From positions 496,001-560,000 of the forward strand of contig KV419407.1 of assembly GCA_001630475.1 (NCBI GenBank): a stretch of DNA of 64,000 nt, given 5' to 3'. Positions 35,090 through 48,060 of the stretch are shown piece after piece. Numbering within the stretch: the stretch's first letter is position 1; every line of letters begins with the position of its first letter. The notes below the pieces were generated by a model. The model was given only the letters and a program-made list of their open reading frames with translations. It was not told the origin of the DNA and did not search any database. The DNA is from Sistotremastrum niveocremeum HHB9708. Lineage: Eukaryota > Basidiomycota > Agaricomycetes > Sistotremastrales > Sistotremastraceae. The translations under genes were made by a program, and so were the position numbers.

Positions 35090-37069
35090 CTAACGTTTCT
35101 CTGCCCAACCGGCAGGCCTAGCATAACCGCCGGTGCTGTAATCTGGCGGTCTTTCTGAGCCGCTGGGTGCATCGCCAGGGCTTGGAATGCTGCGGGGCCC
35201 ACGAGGACCAGCACTCAGAGGTTGGGCAGTAGGCGGTGTGACGTACGAAGTGTCAATGCGGCTTGGATACGCGGAGTGAGCTGTGTCGTTGGGAGCAGGC
35301 ATCGAGGTATATGCATCTTGAGCATAAGCAATAGACGTGGTATTATTCGCGTCGTGGTCGTATCCCGAATGGGGGTTGGGAATTGAGTATATCGACGGCG
35401 AGCTAGAATTGCTGCGATCAAGCGGAGGAGCTAAGTTCGCACTGGTACTGGCATAAGGGTCTGCATAGGAGTAGCCCTGAGGCGCAACAGCCGATGGTGG
35501 TTGGACGTAGTTATTTTGTACAGGAGGGGGATATGAATTCTGATGCTGCGGATATGCTGTAGCGCCATACGCGGTGCCATAAGATTCTGAGCCGTGGGCT
35601 TGTGGGTAACCTGCCGAGGGCTGAGTTTGTTGATATGCGGAGAAGTCCTGTGGTTGGGAGCGCGCAGGGTAGTCTGGGAAGAAGATATTAGAGGTGCATT
35701 GCAGCAGAGATAACAAGACTTACATGTAGAACTACTTTGAGGAACCGGCGCCTGGTTGGCATAGACTGCTGTACTATTTGGCGTTTGCCATTGATCACGT
35801 CCATATGGGCCGGGCGACGAAGAGTATTGCGACTGTGGATTTTGAGCATTTGGCCATCCCGGGGCGCCAGCACCCATGCCAGCATAATTTGCAGGGGACG
35901 CAGATTGCTGACGATCCTGTGGACCTGGAGTTCGACGGGGAGGCGATTGCGGAGGATATGTTGGCTGATTGGCCGAGGCTTGTTGAGGTCTGTCATAGTA
36001 CCCATCGACTGTTCGCTGTCCTCTTGGCCCCGGAGTATACCCTGTGGCATATGCACTGGAGCTATATGTCGGGCTGCCAGGCGGTCCTGGAGTACGATTG
36101 TTTCCTTGTCGTTGTCCACTTGGCGTACGAGCAGGCTGAGACGCGTTCTCGTCCCTGTATGGCAAATCCTCGTGCTCGTGCTCCTCCTCCGCATAGGTAG
36201 CTTCGTAACTGGACAGGGGTTTGATTTCATCCGGCCCCGGGAAGGCAGGCAAGCCCCTCTCTCCTGCTGCGGCGCGTGCCTTTCGATCAGCTTCTGCCTT
36301 GACTGCATCCAAGCGCATGGAATCGGCGAAATTGTCTTTGGGAGGTGCATAGTTAGATTCTGCTGGTGCCATCCAACGATCGTTATTGGCAGATGGTCCT
36401 CTCGGACGCCTCGAGAGGCAACATCTTCCCAATGAATAAACGCATCCGCTGAAAAAGAGAAGAATCCAGGCCGCCAGCGTTAACCAAACGCCGATGCCGA
36501 TAGTGGCAGATCCTGCATGAACATCGTTGATGCGCGCCTTGGCGACGAAGAAAAGGACAAGGTCGAATATGAAGGCGACCAGGGTAACAAATGCGGCGAA
36601 GCCAGAAATGCATGAACTGAAACAGGTCATGGACATTTCACGGACGTGTGCCAGCAATCCAAAGAATGACGCGATTGCGGCCAGAATTAATGCCACAATG
36701 TGTAGAACGAATGTCCAAGTGATCCATTTCGTAACGATAATTGGGATCTGTAGGAGTTTGCTATTATCGCCCAGCAGAGCGTTGGGATCTGGCCGCCATT
36801 CATTAGCGCATTGACAAACGTCTCGATAGATACTCACCGAATTCATAGCCTAACTGCGCTTTGGTACAGTTGGCAGCTGCATTATTGATGCTCGTGCAGT
36901 ACCCCAGGACTCCAAAAGTAATGTATCCCGATTGTTTGTCGATTGAGATGTTGGCCTTCAAGAAATATATCGACTTGAACCACGGAACTGAGAAGGAGAC
37001 GACCAGTAGGATAATGGTGGCAATCAGAGTGATAAGAAAGCCTGGCGTTGCAGGGCGCAGAATGCTCAT
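35090..37069 (-). CDS. PalI/Rim9-like (SUR7 superfamily) membrane protein
   Basis: Four-span plasma-membrane protein like PalI/Rim9, which helps the Rim21/PalH ambient-pH sensor. Exon 1 (start 37069) gives MSILRPATPGFLITLIATII with a membrane helix and an extracellular loop containing the family G-x-LGYC motif (FGVLGYCTSI) and a second Cys. Exon 2 carries three more helices: WITWTFVLHIVALILAAIAS, SGFAAFVTLVAFIFDLVLFF, and IGVWLTLAAWILLFFSGCVY. The cytosolic tail is long, Pro/Ser/Tyr/Gln-rich and disordered (about 450 residues), with a small intron near 35670-35720. Tail repeats are compositional, not exact. It could act in pH signalling or as a eisosome-type scaffold. Confidence 0.8.
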
Positions 37070-37310
37070 GGTGTCTGAACCAGTCAGTCAAGATGGAAGG
37101 GAAGATGAAGACAGCGAATTTGACAGCGATGATTTCGCTTGGTCGTGGAGACGGACACAGCCATCCGGAGCACAATCCTAGGATCATGCAGTATTCACGT
37201 AGGAATCATTCACTGCTTTACGTAATCACCCCATGTGATTGCCAGACCCTCCGGGAAGCTTGAATGGAGAAACAGAGCGTTGAGCTTGCGTGCCCAACAT
37301 ATTCTCTCTC
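37070..37310. promoter_or_regulatory. Divergent promoter, PalI-like / PEX11
   Basis: 241 bases between divergent starts; likely shared. No clear element identified. Confidence 0.45.
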
Positions 37311-38361
37311 ATGGCCACCATCGCATCTCAAGTGATCTTGCACCCTACCCTCACCCAGAGTTTGAAGCTCGTCGGGACCACTCTTGGTCGAGAAAAGGCA
37401 CTTCTCATCTTGTACCCTGACGACCATGCTCGCTAACGCCCTCATAGCTTTACCGTGCTGTCCAGTACTTGGCCCGATTCATTGCATGGTTCCTTGTCCG
37501 TCGCGGAGCGACAGTAGAGGCTGCTCGATGGGAAGCCTTGAAGACTGCATTGGGCAGCGGCCGAAAGCGTGAGTGCCACTGCAGCAGTTGTATAGCATTG
37601 ACTCAATATAGTGCTCGATAGTTATCCGTCTTGGAAAGCCTTTGGAGCATTTACAGGCGGCTATGAAAGCGACACAACTTCGCAGCAATCCGGGAGAGCG
37701 CATCACCGCCATCGGCAGACAACTCAGCTACGCTGGTTTCCTGACTTACGACGCCATCGTTTGGGTGAGCTATATCATTCCATTTCCAAAGCTCCCCCTC
37801 ATTCGACTTCACAGGCTAACTCTATCAAATTCTACAAACTCGACGCCGCTAAAGCTCAAAAATACGCCCGTCTTTCTTTCCAATTCTGGCTTTCTGGGAT
37901 CCTATTCAGTATCGGCAATGGATTTTTGAAGGTTCCTTACCTTTTCGTGTCCCTTGATCAATAGGCTGATGTGTTCTTCAGTCCCGCCGCCTGACAAGTG
38001 ATGCGCAAGCTCTGAAGAGAGCTTACAGAAGCGAAAAGGATGTCGGCCGTCAGGCCGAACGCGACTCATTGAGCCGTGCTCTCCAAGCGTACGTCGGGAC
38101 AGTACACATCCTGGCCTAGCACTGACTGTGTGCTGCAGGGAACAAGCCGCGGTCAAGTCTCAATTCAAGCTTGATATCATTGATTTGTGGATCCCTGCCT
38201 CTGGACTTCAATTGGTTAACTTGAACGATGGCATTGTTGGATTGCTTGGGTATGTCGTCAATTTTGTTTTCCTCGTATCGGCTGCTGATGTTCCTCGAAG
38301 GCTCACTACCTCCTACTTGGCTCTGAAGGCCCAATGGTTAAGCTTGAATGCTAAGAATTGA
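37311..38361 (+). CDS. PEX11: Peroxisomal membrane protein PEX11
   Basis: Membrane-remodelling protein that elongates peroxisomes before division. Exons 37311-37397, 37448-37568, 37622-37764, 37815-37931, 37982-38088, 38139-38249 and 38301-38361. Motifs: GTTLGREKLYRAVQYLARFI near the N terminus, RLGKPLEHLQAA, GFLTYDAIVW, FWLSGILFSIGN, and the C-terminal IIDLWIPASGLQLVNLNDGI which precedes the last membrane segment. About 250 residues, normal for the family. The first intron seems to start with GC rather than GT (after REK), because the conserved G-R-E-K-x-Y-R stretch must be joined and no GT is available. Confidence 0.92.
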
Positions 38362-38578
38362 ACAATTAGGGCAATCCTTGTATTATTTGAGTGGGTATAA
38401 CTAGTTATGCAAGCTTTCATAATCTGACACCAAATAGCACGCGAACCTTGAAGCATTGTCCGAGAGAATATCGTACATGCTGATGGTACACTACTATCAG
38501 CAATATCGTACATCCGACAATAGTACAGCTGAACAGTCGGTCTAACGCAATCATCGACTCAAACCAAGGGCTGTATAT

Positions 38579-39885
38579 CTACATAATATGACATTCTCCA
38601 TCTGAACGTTTTAATGATACCTGGAGTACGACATCGAGGCTTCCATCAGGATTGATGTACGAACATCCACTGCCATCATGCCGTTAGAAACGAGCGAAGA
38701 GAGTAAAAATTGACTCACTCATATTGCAAACTGGCTCCTCTCGAGGAGTCCTCGAGAGCGACCGAAAGACCGTCCCACACTGAAGGGGTTAAAGGCGAAT
38801 GAGATGTGCGCAAAGGAATAGAGATAGGCTGTCTCTTCTGTCCACCGCTATCTTTGGGGCCTGCGACGAGAATTCTGGAATTTACATGCGTTGGAGCGCT
38901 GTGTTCTTTCAGTTTCAGGCTGAGATGCCAGGAGCCGAGATTCCTAGTCGTGTTGACCCAAAAGGACAATGACCACATTCTCCCTGAGAAAATCAAGAAA
39001 ACAAGATATATGAGGGAGGATTGAATCAGAAAAATTGTGAATAATTACCTCGAGCGATAAACTCTTCGTTGATAAGATGTGATATTCGCATACGCTTCTG
39101 GAAATGGGGAATATGAAAATTGACCGCGAATGAGCCGTTGTCGTCGTCCAATTTGTCGTTTTGAACGATGATACGATCGTCGGGCAGTTCGCCGAGCAGC
39201 ATGTCGTCCGAACCCGACAACTTCGCCCAACCAGGCGAACGGCGAAGTCTTTGGAAGAGCTCTTCGTCCGATTGTAAGAGACAGGCTTGACAAGCCTCCG
39301 AGCGTGTCGCTTCGGTAAGTGGGAAGGATAGAAGCATATCAATGACTCCCACTTCCGAGTTCTCGCTTGTGAGGGACACCGAGGTGTCTCGTTTAATGAT
39401 TGCCCAGTATAGAGGCGTGTGTCCCTCCATGGATTTTTCTTGCATGATGGATTGAAAGGGTAATCCTCGCACACGACATGCTTCGGCACAACTCTGTAGA
39501 ATCGATACCCCAGCAGGGCTCGAGGGCTGTTTGACAACATCTCTAACCTGTGGGACGATTGAGCAAGTCTGACACGACATCGTAAACTAAGAAGAATCAC
39601 CAGGCCCAGAACTGTTGTCTTCACTTCTCTATCGGTTCGTGATTGAGCTCCGAAACTGAACCAAGCAGCTGCATTGCGAAATGAGCCTCCAGAAGACGAA
39701 GCGGACTGTGGTCTAGGCGTGGAAGGTCCTGCGATGGATGTAGTAGAGCTTTGATAGATATTCGCTTGCTTTTCCGGAGAAATCTGGTATTGGACAGGAG
39801 GGCTGTCGTAGGATGGTGGAGCTTCGTCAGGGATTCCGTCCAAGCTCTCGACGATAGGATCTTTCTTGTCAGCGCCGATAATCAT
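38579..39885 (-). CDS. Unrecognised protein, ankyrin-like segment
   Basis: At least four exons. Start 39885 gives MIIGADKKDPIVESLDGIPD followed by a Pro-rich PPSYDSPP (possible WW or ESCRT-binding PPxY-like motif) and a Ser-rich linker. A middle region has an ankyrin-like turn (MEGHTPLYWAIIKRD) and further helices (IDMLLSFPLTEATRSEACQA). The C-terminal half is beta-rich (FAVNFHIPHFQKRMRISHLI, SLSFWVNTTRNLGSWHLSLK) and ends YINPDGSLDVVLQVSLKRSD after a final intron at 38706-38658. Both halves look under selection in a consistent frame. I do not recognise the family. Convergent with PEX11. Confidence 0.65.
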
Positions 39886-40234
39886 TCCAGTGCAGCTTGT
39901 AGCTCAGAAGGGCAGACTAAGTTCTTAAGCTCAGACCAAAACTGCGGCAACTCCATCGGTCTGAAATCCATTGTGATGCTGTGACTGCGGCGCGGTGTGC
40001 AGGCTGCCGGTTGCAACCGGGCGTTTAGTGGACAACCAAGAAAGCATTATATACATTTACGATTTAGAGATATGTTACATGTCCTGAACATTGTTATGAG
40101 TCTTGGAGTGTTAATAGGCGGGTGATGAAGAAGGAACGAGAAGTCGGGCAATGGAAAAACGAAGAATGAACTGAGTAATCGCGACGAGTCAAGAATATGG
40201 TCTGGAAGGGTATCAAGAAGGGGATCAGGGATGC
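39886..40234. other. Spacer
   Basis: 349 bases upstream of the previous gene and downstream of the next minus-strand gene. Nothing recognised. Confidence 0.35.
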
Positions 40235-40755
40235 CTAGTCCTGGTCCCCATTTTTCCGGCGAACTAGTTTCTCGAAGAAACGCAAGACGATCTACAGGAG
40301 GATCAAACAGTTAGCGGACGAGAGGACAGACCGAATATTTAACGTTCTCACAGTGAAGTTGACATTCCTCCGGATATTGATATTAGCCATCTCATGGTCA
40401 GGATTGTGCTCAGTGGTGTCAGTACGGTTCTGAGCGTCTAGATCCAGTGATGGGATTTCTTCAGGGGACGGATTGATTGGGGAAAGGACGGGGGTAGGAG
40501 GCATATGATCAGGAGGACGGAAAAAGTGCTGTAATTAATTGAGCTTCGTCTGAAAAATGAAATGAATTTCTAAAAACATACCCGTTCAGTCCATACATCA
40601 AAATCGACGACGGGCCTGTAGGGGGAGACTGGGGAGTAGCAAGGCGCCGGGAAGAAAACGGGATGTCGACGGCGAGCGCGTTGAACTCTTGGAGAGTCGT
40701 AACGAGTGGCGATGACCAATTCAATGGTGGGGTATGAAAGAGAGTTGTGTATCAT
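40235..40755 (-). CDS. Short unrecognised protein
   Basis: Three small exons, about 135 residues. Exon 1 (start 40755) gives IELVIATRYDSPRVQRARRR and YRPVVDFDVWTER. Exon 2 begins HFFRPPDHMPPTPVLSPINP and is acidic. A 3' exon encodes IVLRFFEKLVRRKNGDQD and the stop at 40235. All junctions have GT/AG and keep frame. Composition (Pro-rich centre, basic ends) suggests a small regulatory or adaptor protein, but no family was recognised. Confidence 0.5.
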
Positions 40756-42070
40756 TTAGGCAACGGTGCGATGGTGATGGGAGGAGACTGGATAAGAGAG
40801 CAGGAGGTAACGCAGATAGCCAGCTTTTATTCTCGCTTGTACCTCGTCATTTGGCGCCGTCACTAACTCGCGTAGGCAACCCCAGTCTCAGACGGTTTTC
40901 ACTTGGGACAGACATTGCGATATCCAGGCCAATAGCATTCTTAGACTGTCAATTTCGAGAGTTTGGTAACTCTGCCTGAATCTGGCCGGGTCTCAGACGA
41001 ATTTGTCGCGCTAGTCGACGCCAATGAAAATGGTCCCCCGAACGAATCGCGGAAGCCCAGGTCTGGCTTGAATAGAGAACATCCCAGAATTACTCCAAGA
41101 CCCCTCGCCTTCGAAAGCCATACTGCTAGTTATTTCCGAAGGCTGTGATCCAGTACCGCATGAGGATGATCTGGTGGCCCACCACTTACGAACTCAGGTT
41201 ATGGCCTATCCATAGCCTGGCAAGTTATATAATCCTCTGGCAGCCCCTTCAACTTTGATACCACGGCTCCGCCAGGTTCTGACTCGATAAGACCCATGTG
41301 GCAAGTGCCGAAGTCGCGCAGGCCTTTTTGTGGTACGCATCCTGCCAATACGATGATCATGGCTGGCTCCATGTGAATGTTGAACAAGTCTCTGACCGAC
41401 AAAGCAAGACATTGCTCAGAAGTCGATTCAAGAACATCAAAGTGGTCGCAAGAAAAGAACCAGCGGATTCACCCAAGACCCACGGGCCAAGATCATAGTG
41501 ACAAGGAATCAGTGACAAGAAGCTATATGCCTGAGGCTCTCGCAACATCAGGAAGTCCAGAATTGAAGAGTATGAGCAAGCCTATCTAAGCCTAAGCCCC
41601 TTGGAGGACTTCTGTAGGAGCTCAGTCGCTGTGGAAAGCATGAAGGCGTAAGATCTCGTTGTCAAGAAGCTTTTTTCTGGCCCAGGGAGGAACATGACAA
41701 GACACGGCTTTGCATTTCAAGAAATTGGAAGATATGGAACATCGAATGATGCTCGGCGGCCTCGGCCCAACGACAGAGACATCCCGCAGGCTTCAGTTAT
41801 GTGACTTTGCGAGAACAAGAATGCAAACACTCAACTGTACTTGAAGTCAACGAAACTGCCGCTACATCCATCCACAAGCCATCCACGAATCTAGTGGGTG
41901 AATGTGGATTATGGTCGCCATGACCGTGCAGGAGAAGTTTGACCACTGGCACGGCCGAGACCCGAGTTTTGCTCCCGTCGTGAAAAACAAATGATAATAC
42001 CGAGTAGGTCTGGCATTTGCAGCCCTCATGTCTCTACCATCTACATCGACCAGCCCTTCCATCACTATCC
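40756..42070. other. Gene-poor stretch
   Basis: About 1.3 kb with only short open frames, none with convincing splice signals or recognisable sequence. No repeat or mobile element was identified. Confidence 0.4.
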
Positions 42071-42401
42071 ATGCACAGTGCACTCTCTTCCTCGTTGAAA
42101 ATGCCGCCGCCGCCTCTCCCAAACCCCATCCCGAGCTTCGTTGATATGTGGTCCCGAGCCAATAACACGCCGACATCCCCGAATATGAGTGAGGTAAGAG
42201 TCGAGAAAGCTAGCACGAAGATAAAGGATGCAAAAACGACTCGAGGACGCGGATTACTGGAAGTCGCTGTCGGAGCTCTCGCTCACGGACTCATCCCGCT
42301 GTCTGGATGTTTGCATGACCCAGCTCTTGGCCACCAGTCGACGTGGTCTGCCTGGTCCTAATTTCCCTCGGTTTCCCGAAAAAAGGTGGCGAACAAGCTG
42401 A
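42071..42401 (+). CDS. Possible short gene, 92 residues
   Basis: Two exons, 42071-42193 and 42246-42401, joined by a 52-base intron with gtaaga donor and gag acceptor in phase 0. The product contains PPPPLPNPIPSFVDMWSRAN, then DADYWKSLSELSLTDSSRCL, TQLLATSRRGLPG and PRFPEKRW. The acidic-aromatic helix followed by a basic end looks like real protein sequence rather than chance, but no family was recognised. Start could also be the internal Met at MPPPP. Confidence 0.4.
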
Positions 42402-43961
42402 TTTTCTGGAAATATCTCTCACCAACTAATCATGATTTAAGTCATTCCATCCTGCCACAGCTCCTCGAGTCTGCCTACGCCTTGAGAATACATCCTATCT
42501 AGCTCACAGTAGGCCACAAAACGAAAATCAGGCCTGCAAGCTTCCTATACCTTCAAAACTTTTTGCTTAGCTTCTACCACAGCGTTTGCATGTCTTTCGG
42601 GCCCTTGATCAATGTCCATAGACTGCTGTCCCGCGACAAACGATCCGGATGTGCATTAACATCGTTGTTTCGGGCCCGTGACGCTTTCTCTCCTCTTACG
42701 AGTGGCACAAGGCTAGTAGCGATCTTCTGTGGCGCCGGTGGCTCAAGCTATATACCTCTTTCTCTCGTTCAGTCCACTCCGAGTCCGAGTCCTCCTGTCT
42801 AAGGAACATCGTCTATTTATTGTCGGACTCCAGGACGCTTCCTTACGCTGGATCGTAATCTGTCCACCGAGACCTCCTGCCATTCCATTTTATTCTTAGT
42901 GCGAAGCGAACGTCAGTTTTCCTGCCACTCAAAGTGTCAATCGTGCCCTCATCTGGCTCTGCCACTAAGATAACTATGGAATGACTTAGAAGAAACCAAT
43001 CTAATCAAAGCAAGTATATCATTTCCAATCAATTTCATTATCCAATTTGCCATGCTGAGTGTCTCACTACTCGTGGAAGAGGACCTCATAGACTGCAGCA
43101 CAAGCAGTAAAGTTGCACCTCATATCGGAAGGGGATTTGTGTTCTTCGAGAGGCATAATCATTCTCTAGTAAGGGGCCAACACCTAAGCCCCCACTTTTC
43201 TTTCTCTCTTGCCCTCTTTCACACTAGGAGGATCGACACCGGTTCGCTGTCATCGAGGCCTAAAAGAATCCGTGTTACGCGGTCTGACAACTTCTTTTTT
43301 CTGGCGACTGCCTGCACTGCGTTCAGTCTCTACGATCTTCCGTTTTTGGCCATACTTTTGTCATCGATGGCTATTTGAACTTGTCTCAACATGATACTTA
43401 GCGAGAGCTGAGCAGGAAATGTGGCCCGACGGCTCATACCATCATTTACCCTGCCTTCCGTGTTCTAATTATGTCGATGATGTGATGATACCTTTGAAAG
43501 CTCACCGCTCACGAAAACCAATCAACCCTTTGCTATTTCCTTTTTATGAACGGGTCACGCTGTATAGACTGGTTGCGGGAATGTTCAAGTCTGTATACTG
43601 ATCAAACACGCGGATTCGGTTCCAGTTTTGTAGCCTATAACACATCGGATTCTGAAAGACGCCGTCTTTCCATGACTCTATATAGAGAGAGATAACATAG
43701 CCCCAATTATTGATTTTCGTCTGCAAATCAACAAATATAAGCGCCGATACTTCCGACTGGCACGCCGGCTCGGCTACCGGGAGGGATTCGGTTTTTCGAC
43801 TTATTTGTTCGAATAAACATCACGTTACCCGCGTTCACTTCAACCGTCGCGCCAACTCGCGGGCCAGTGGCCATTTCCCTCATGACGGCCGTCCTTCAAG
43901 CGGGTGATGCGTTTGGACACGATCAGCGCACCCTGGGCGACGCCCAACGCTCGTATGCAAA
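42402..43961. other. Gene-poor stretch upstream of NudE
   Basis: About 1.56 kb, rather AT-rich, with pyrimidine-rich tracts (for example 42745-42800) and no gene supported. The last 300 bases should include the promoter and 5' leader of the NudE-like gene; a leader intron is possible. Confidence 0.4.
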
Positions 43962-46169
43962 ATGATCTTCCCCATTTCCGCCCATCGTCTGACGATCATC
44001 CCACTTAGATATGCTCAATCCGGACCACCGACTGACTGGGAAGCTCGGTATAATGAAATTCACGAGATACTGAGCGAGACGAGGAGGGAGCTTGAAGATT
44101 TTCAACAATCGAGCAGAGAATTAGAGGACGAATTGGAGAGAGAATTGGAGCGAACCGAGACTGAAAAGGAAAACCTGCGGAAGAAAGTCCTCAAGGCGGA
44201 AACTGAGTGCAATGAATGGAAGGTACGTTAGTCTTCGCCGTGTCTCTCGATAATCATTGAAACATGACCTGCTATAGTCAAAGTTTATGAATCTGCAAAC
44301 TACCTCGAACACAACGACGACCTCTTTACAGCGAGAACTCGATACATTAAGACAGGATTTCCAGAAAATCAAGATACACAGTCGCGAGCTTGAAATGGGA
44401 AACGACGATCTCGAACGCAACGAACGTGCCGTTGCATCTAGCTTAGCTGATGCGGAGAACAGGTATTCAAAAGTATTGGAGGAGAAGATACTTTTAGAAC
44501 ACGAGCTGCTCGACAAAGCCGGTCTTGAAGAGCAGTCTCAAAGACTCAGGGATGAGCTCCGTGGTATGTTGACTGATTCCAGACACCACCTGTGGGCTCA
44601 ATCCTTTTAGACGCCAATGCTGAGATTTCCATACTCAAAGAACAGATTAAGATTGCTCGCGAAGCAATCCCACCAACACCCCCTCCGAAGATGTCGACGT
44701 CAGCTTCGGCTCCTGTGCAGAACCTTCTCGTGCCTCCACGCGCAGACATGTCCCTCGCAGACCTCGCTATACCTATCACCGATCCCGAAAAATTCATTGA
44801 GTCTGCTGCCAGTGATACACCTTCCAAACCTACTCGCCCGATCAATGGACAAACTGCCCTCTTACAAAGGGCGGGCTTCCCATCCGCTGGTTCGCCGAGC
44901 CAACTCACACCTCCGGGCACCATTTCAGGACTTGCGCGATCAAGCACCCTTCCCTCATTGACATCGGCCGCCACAAGGACATCTTCTCTTCCACAACGCA
45001 ACCCTATACCCAACCTTGTCCCTCCAACTCGAACTCTTTTCCCTGGGAAAGGAAGCAACAGCAGTAGCATCGGGATCTCTACTAGCAAATCTAGTAGTAG
45101 AGGTGTACAGATGGTCTCAGAAATGAGAGCCCGCGTCAAGAATCTCGAGATGAAAATTCATACTCGAGTCCCGCGTCTGCGAATGGGAAGTATGTCAAAG
45201 TCCGTGGCTCCCAGCGCATCAAGGACCAGAACTGCCTCACCCGGAGAGCCTCCAGTCCGCCGTAGTGTCAGTCCTACCAAGAGTCGCTTGAGTGTTGATG
45301 ATGCCCGCCGCGACAGCAACTCTCAGAGCAATAGGACAAGCATTGACAGCCGGAAAGGAGCCGAGAGTCCGGGTTGGGTCCTAATCATGGAAGAAAGTCA
45401 GGAAACCCCAATCAAGGTATCGGCAAACGGTCGGGCAGACGCCACCAAGAAGCAGCGAAGGACATCCAGTCCTATGAACGCACCCTCTGCCTACAGATCT
45501 CTAAATCTACACACCGGTTATGACGAAGAGATCCCTACCACCGAGGAACCAGAAACAGCCAGCCGTCCTGCGTCGCGCCTTTCTGCGTCTAAGATTAGAC
45601 CTCCTTCTGGACGTCCGTCTTTCGGAAGTACCAGTCGGCCGGAAACTCCAACGTTCCTTCCTGTGCCTTCCAGCGGCCGCAGGAGCTCACTCGGTTTATC
45701 AACGAATTCCCCAGCGCCTAAACCTGCCAGCCAAGGGGATGATCTGAGCAAGTCGCGCCGCCAAAGTGGTGATCATCTCGCTGCAGGGGTGCGACGTCGC
45801 AGTGGTGAAGTCCTACCTTCCAATGCGAGACGCAGGTCTGGACCGTCTGGTGGTGAGGCACAGATCGCTGCCGGTCCACGAAAGAGTGGTGCATCCGACC
45901 TCCCAACCATTCCTTCCAGCAGAAGTCTTGAGCCTTCGTCTTCGACTGAAGACATTCAACCAGTCTCTCATCCTTCCGTGGGAAAAAGCTTGACACCCAT
46001 TCCTCCCATCTCCAACGGTCTCGACAAGAGCCGCATCGGTCGCTCCGCCAACCGCACGTCTGCTGGAAATTCAAATGGCTATCTTGCAGTTAGCACTGCC
46101 AAACCTAGAGATAGGTCACGAAACCGATCTAACAGTGCGACCGCAAATCCAGGCAGCCGTGGTCTCTAA
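43962..46169 (+). CDS. NudE/NDE1-like dynein regulator
   Basis: Coiled-coil protein that links LIS1/NudF to dynein for nuclear migration, which matters in dikaryotic hyphae. Exon 1 holds DWEARYNEIHEILSETRREL and the acidic coiled coil; exon 2 (from about 44279) continues SKFMNLQTTSNTTTTSLQRE and HSRELEMGNDDLERNERAVA; exon 3 (from about 44611) holds ANAEISILKEQIKIAREAIP and a long Ser/Pro/Arg-rich tail with repeated RRSGE/RRQSGD motifs. The heptad pattern and N-x-x-LERNER signature are typical. The exact start is uncertain: the residues before DWEARY are atypical, and a short upstream exon is possible. Confidence 0.85.
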
Positions 46170-46354
46170 CGATATTTACGATCCCTATGACTTTGAATTA
46201 TTTCTGATGTTCCAGTATCTGTACCTACACTATCACAACCCTTAGTCAAGATGTTTTCCATAGTCCTTGATGTTTTCTGTAATATCATATAGACCGATGT
46301 TTACCAGTGTGGCAGTGTTGCCCGGTCAACTCCGTGACTCTGAATTTCACCGTG

Positions 46355-47796
46355 ATGATGCAGCCCGCTCGTGCAACCTTGAGACCCTCTCGTCTGCAAC
46401 CCTTTGTCAGATATCTAGCAACACCTTCTCCGGCAGGCCCTTCCAGACAGAGTTTTGCAGACACTTTGGAGGATGGGCCTACACTGGACGATTTTATTTC
46501 TGGCGAGGCTCCTGATCGGATTCTCCTAGGCAAAGCAAAGGCGTATGTGAACACCCTCTTGTCAACCAATCCTACGCTCATTTGAACGCTAGTCCACGAC
46601 TTCCAGCGCACTTGAAGACAAAGATCCCTACGGGCTCATCGTACACCAAAATTAAGAATGACCTGCGCGGTCTGAATCTGCATACGGTCTGCGAGGAGGC
46701 TCGATGCCCCAATATTGGCGACTGTTGGGGCGGCTCGGCCGGAATGACAGAAGAAGAAGGCAAGAAGAATGCTACGGCTACCATCATGGTATGACTCTTT
46801 GTTCTTGGAATTTCTGTGTCTAATAACCCCCGCAGCTCATGGGAGACACATGTACTCGAGGATGTCGCTTTTGCTCTGTCAAAACTTCCAGAGCTCCTCC
46901 TCCACTAGATCCCCACGAACCAGAGCATACCGCTGAGGCGATCAGCCGATGGGGTTTGGGATACATAGTTCTGACCAGTGTGGACCGAGATGATTTGGCG
47001 GATGGAGGGGCTCATCATTTCGCAGAGACAATACGGAAAATCAAACATAAGTGAGTCACAGTGGCGTCGCTTGCATTTCTCTATGCTGACTTCACATCGA
47101 GAGCTCCTCAGATATTGGTGGAAGCCTTGACTCCGGATTTTAGAGGAGACATGGATGCCGTCGCGCTTCTTGCACAATCGGGGCTAGACGTGTATGCACA
47201 TAACATCGAAACAACGGAAGCGATGACGCCTTTTGTTCGCGATCGTCGGGCAAATTTCCGTCAAAGTTTGGAGGTTCTCAGACACGCAAAGCAGGCTGGA
47301 AGGAACACCAATGCCGGGAGAGGAGTGTTGACTAAAACCAGTATCATGTTAGGTGTTGGCGAACAGCCCGATGAAGTGAGACATGCACTCGAAGGCAAGT
47401 ACTCAAACAAATGTTCGACACGCTACTCACATAGACTATGTGCCCACAGAACTTCGGAAAGTTGACGTGGACGTTGTTACCTTTGGCCAATATATGCGCC
47501 CGACTAAGCGACATATGAAAGTCGACCGATATGTTGAACCGCCAGAATTTGACAAATGGAAGGAAGTAGCGGATAACATGGGCTTCTTGTATGTGGCTAG
47601 TGGACCCCTTGTCCGTAGCAGCTACAAAGTAAGCACAATACTGCGCTTGGTGAATGTCGTCGTCTGACGTTTCAATATTCAGGCCGGTGAATACTTCATC
47701 GAGAACGTTTTGAGAGGGAAAGCGGGCCAGCGAGCTGCAGCCAAATCGTCGTTGCAGACAGACGAAACACGAGAGAGGATTTCAACGTCTACTTGA
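46355..47796 (+). CDS. LIP5: Lipoyl synthase, mitochondrial
   Basis: Radical-SAM enzyme that inserts two sulfurs into octanoyl groups on lipoyl domains. Exons 46355-46542, 46593-46788, 46836-47050, 47102-47394, 47450-47628 and 47683-47796. The N terminus is a mitochondrial presequence ([20 protein letters not shown]). The auxiliary cluster motif [13 protein letters not shown] and the radical-SAM motif CTRGCRFC are intact. Other landmarks are [28 protein letters not shown] and [18 protein letters not shown]. The conserved C-terminal RSSYKAGEYF is present. The fourth intron begins GC (gaaG|gcaagt), a canonical GC-AG intron, required by phase. Confidence 0.96.
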
Positions 47797-48060
47797 CCTT
47801 TTGCATGCTAACATGTTGTTACTGGGGCTTCTCGCGTCCTTCTCTGTCTCTACGCTGCAGCTCCCTCTTTCACACTTTACCGACTTAGGCTTTCTCAATG
47901 TATGGAGTGGTACTTGAATTCTACTAAGTGATAGAATAATCATAATATGTGGTGCGTAGGGTAGAGTACAATGAAGGTCGGTGAAGAAGTGGATCGAACT
48001 ACAGATACATGAAGAAATGAAAATTTGGTATGCTTATGGGCAAAGTACCGTGTACGTGTT

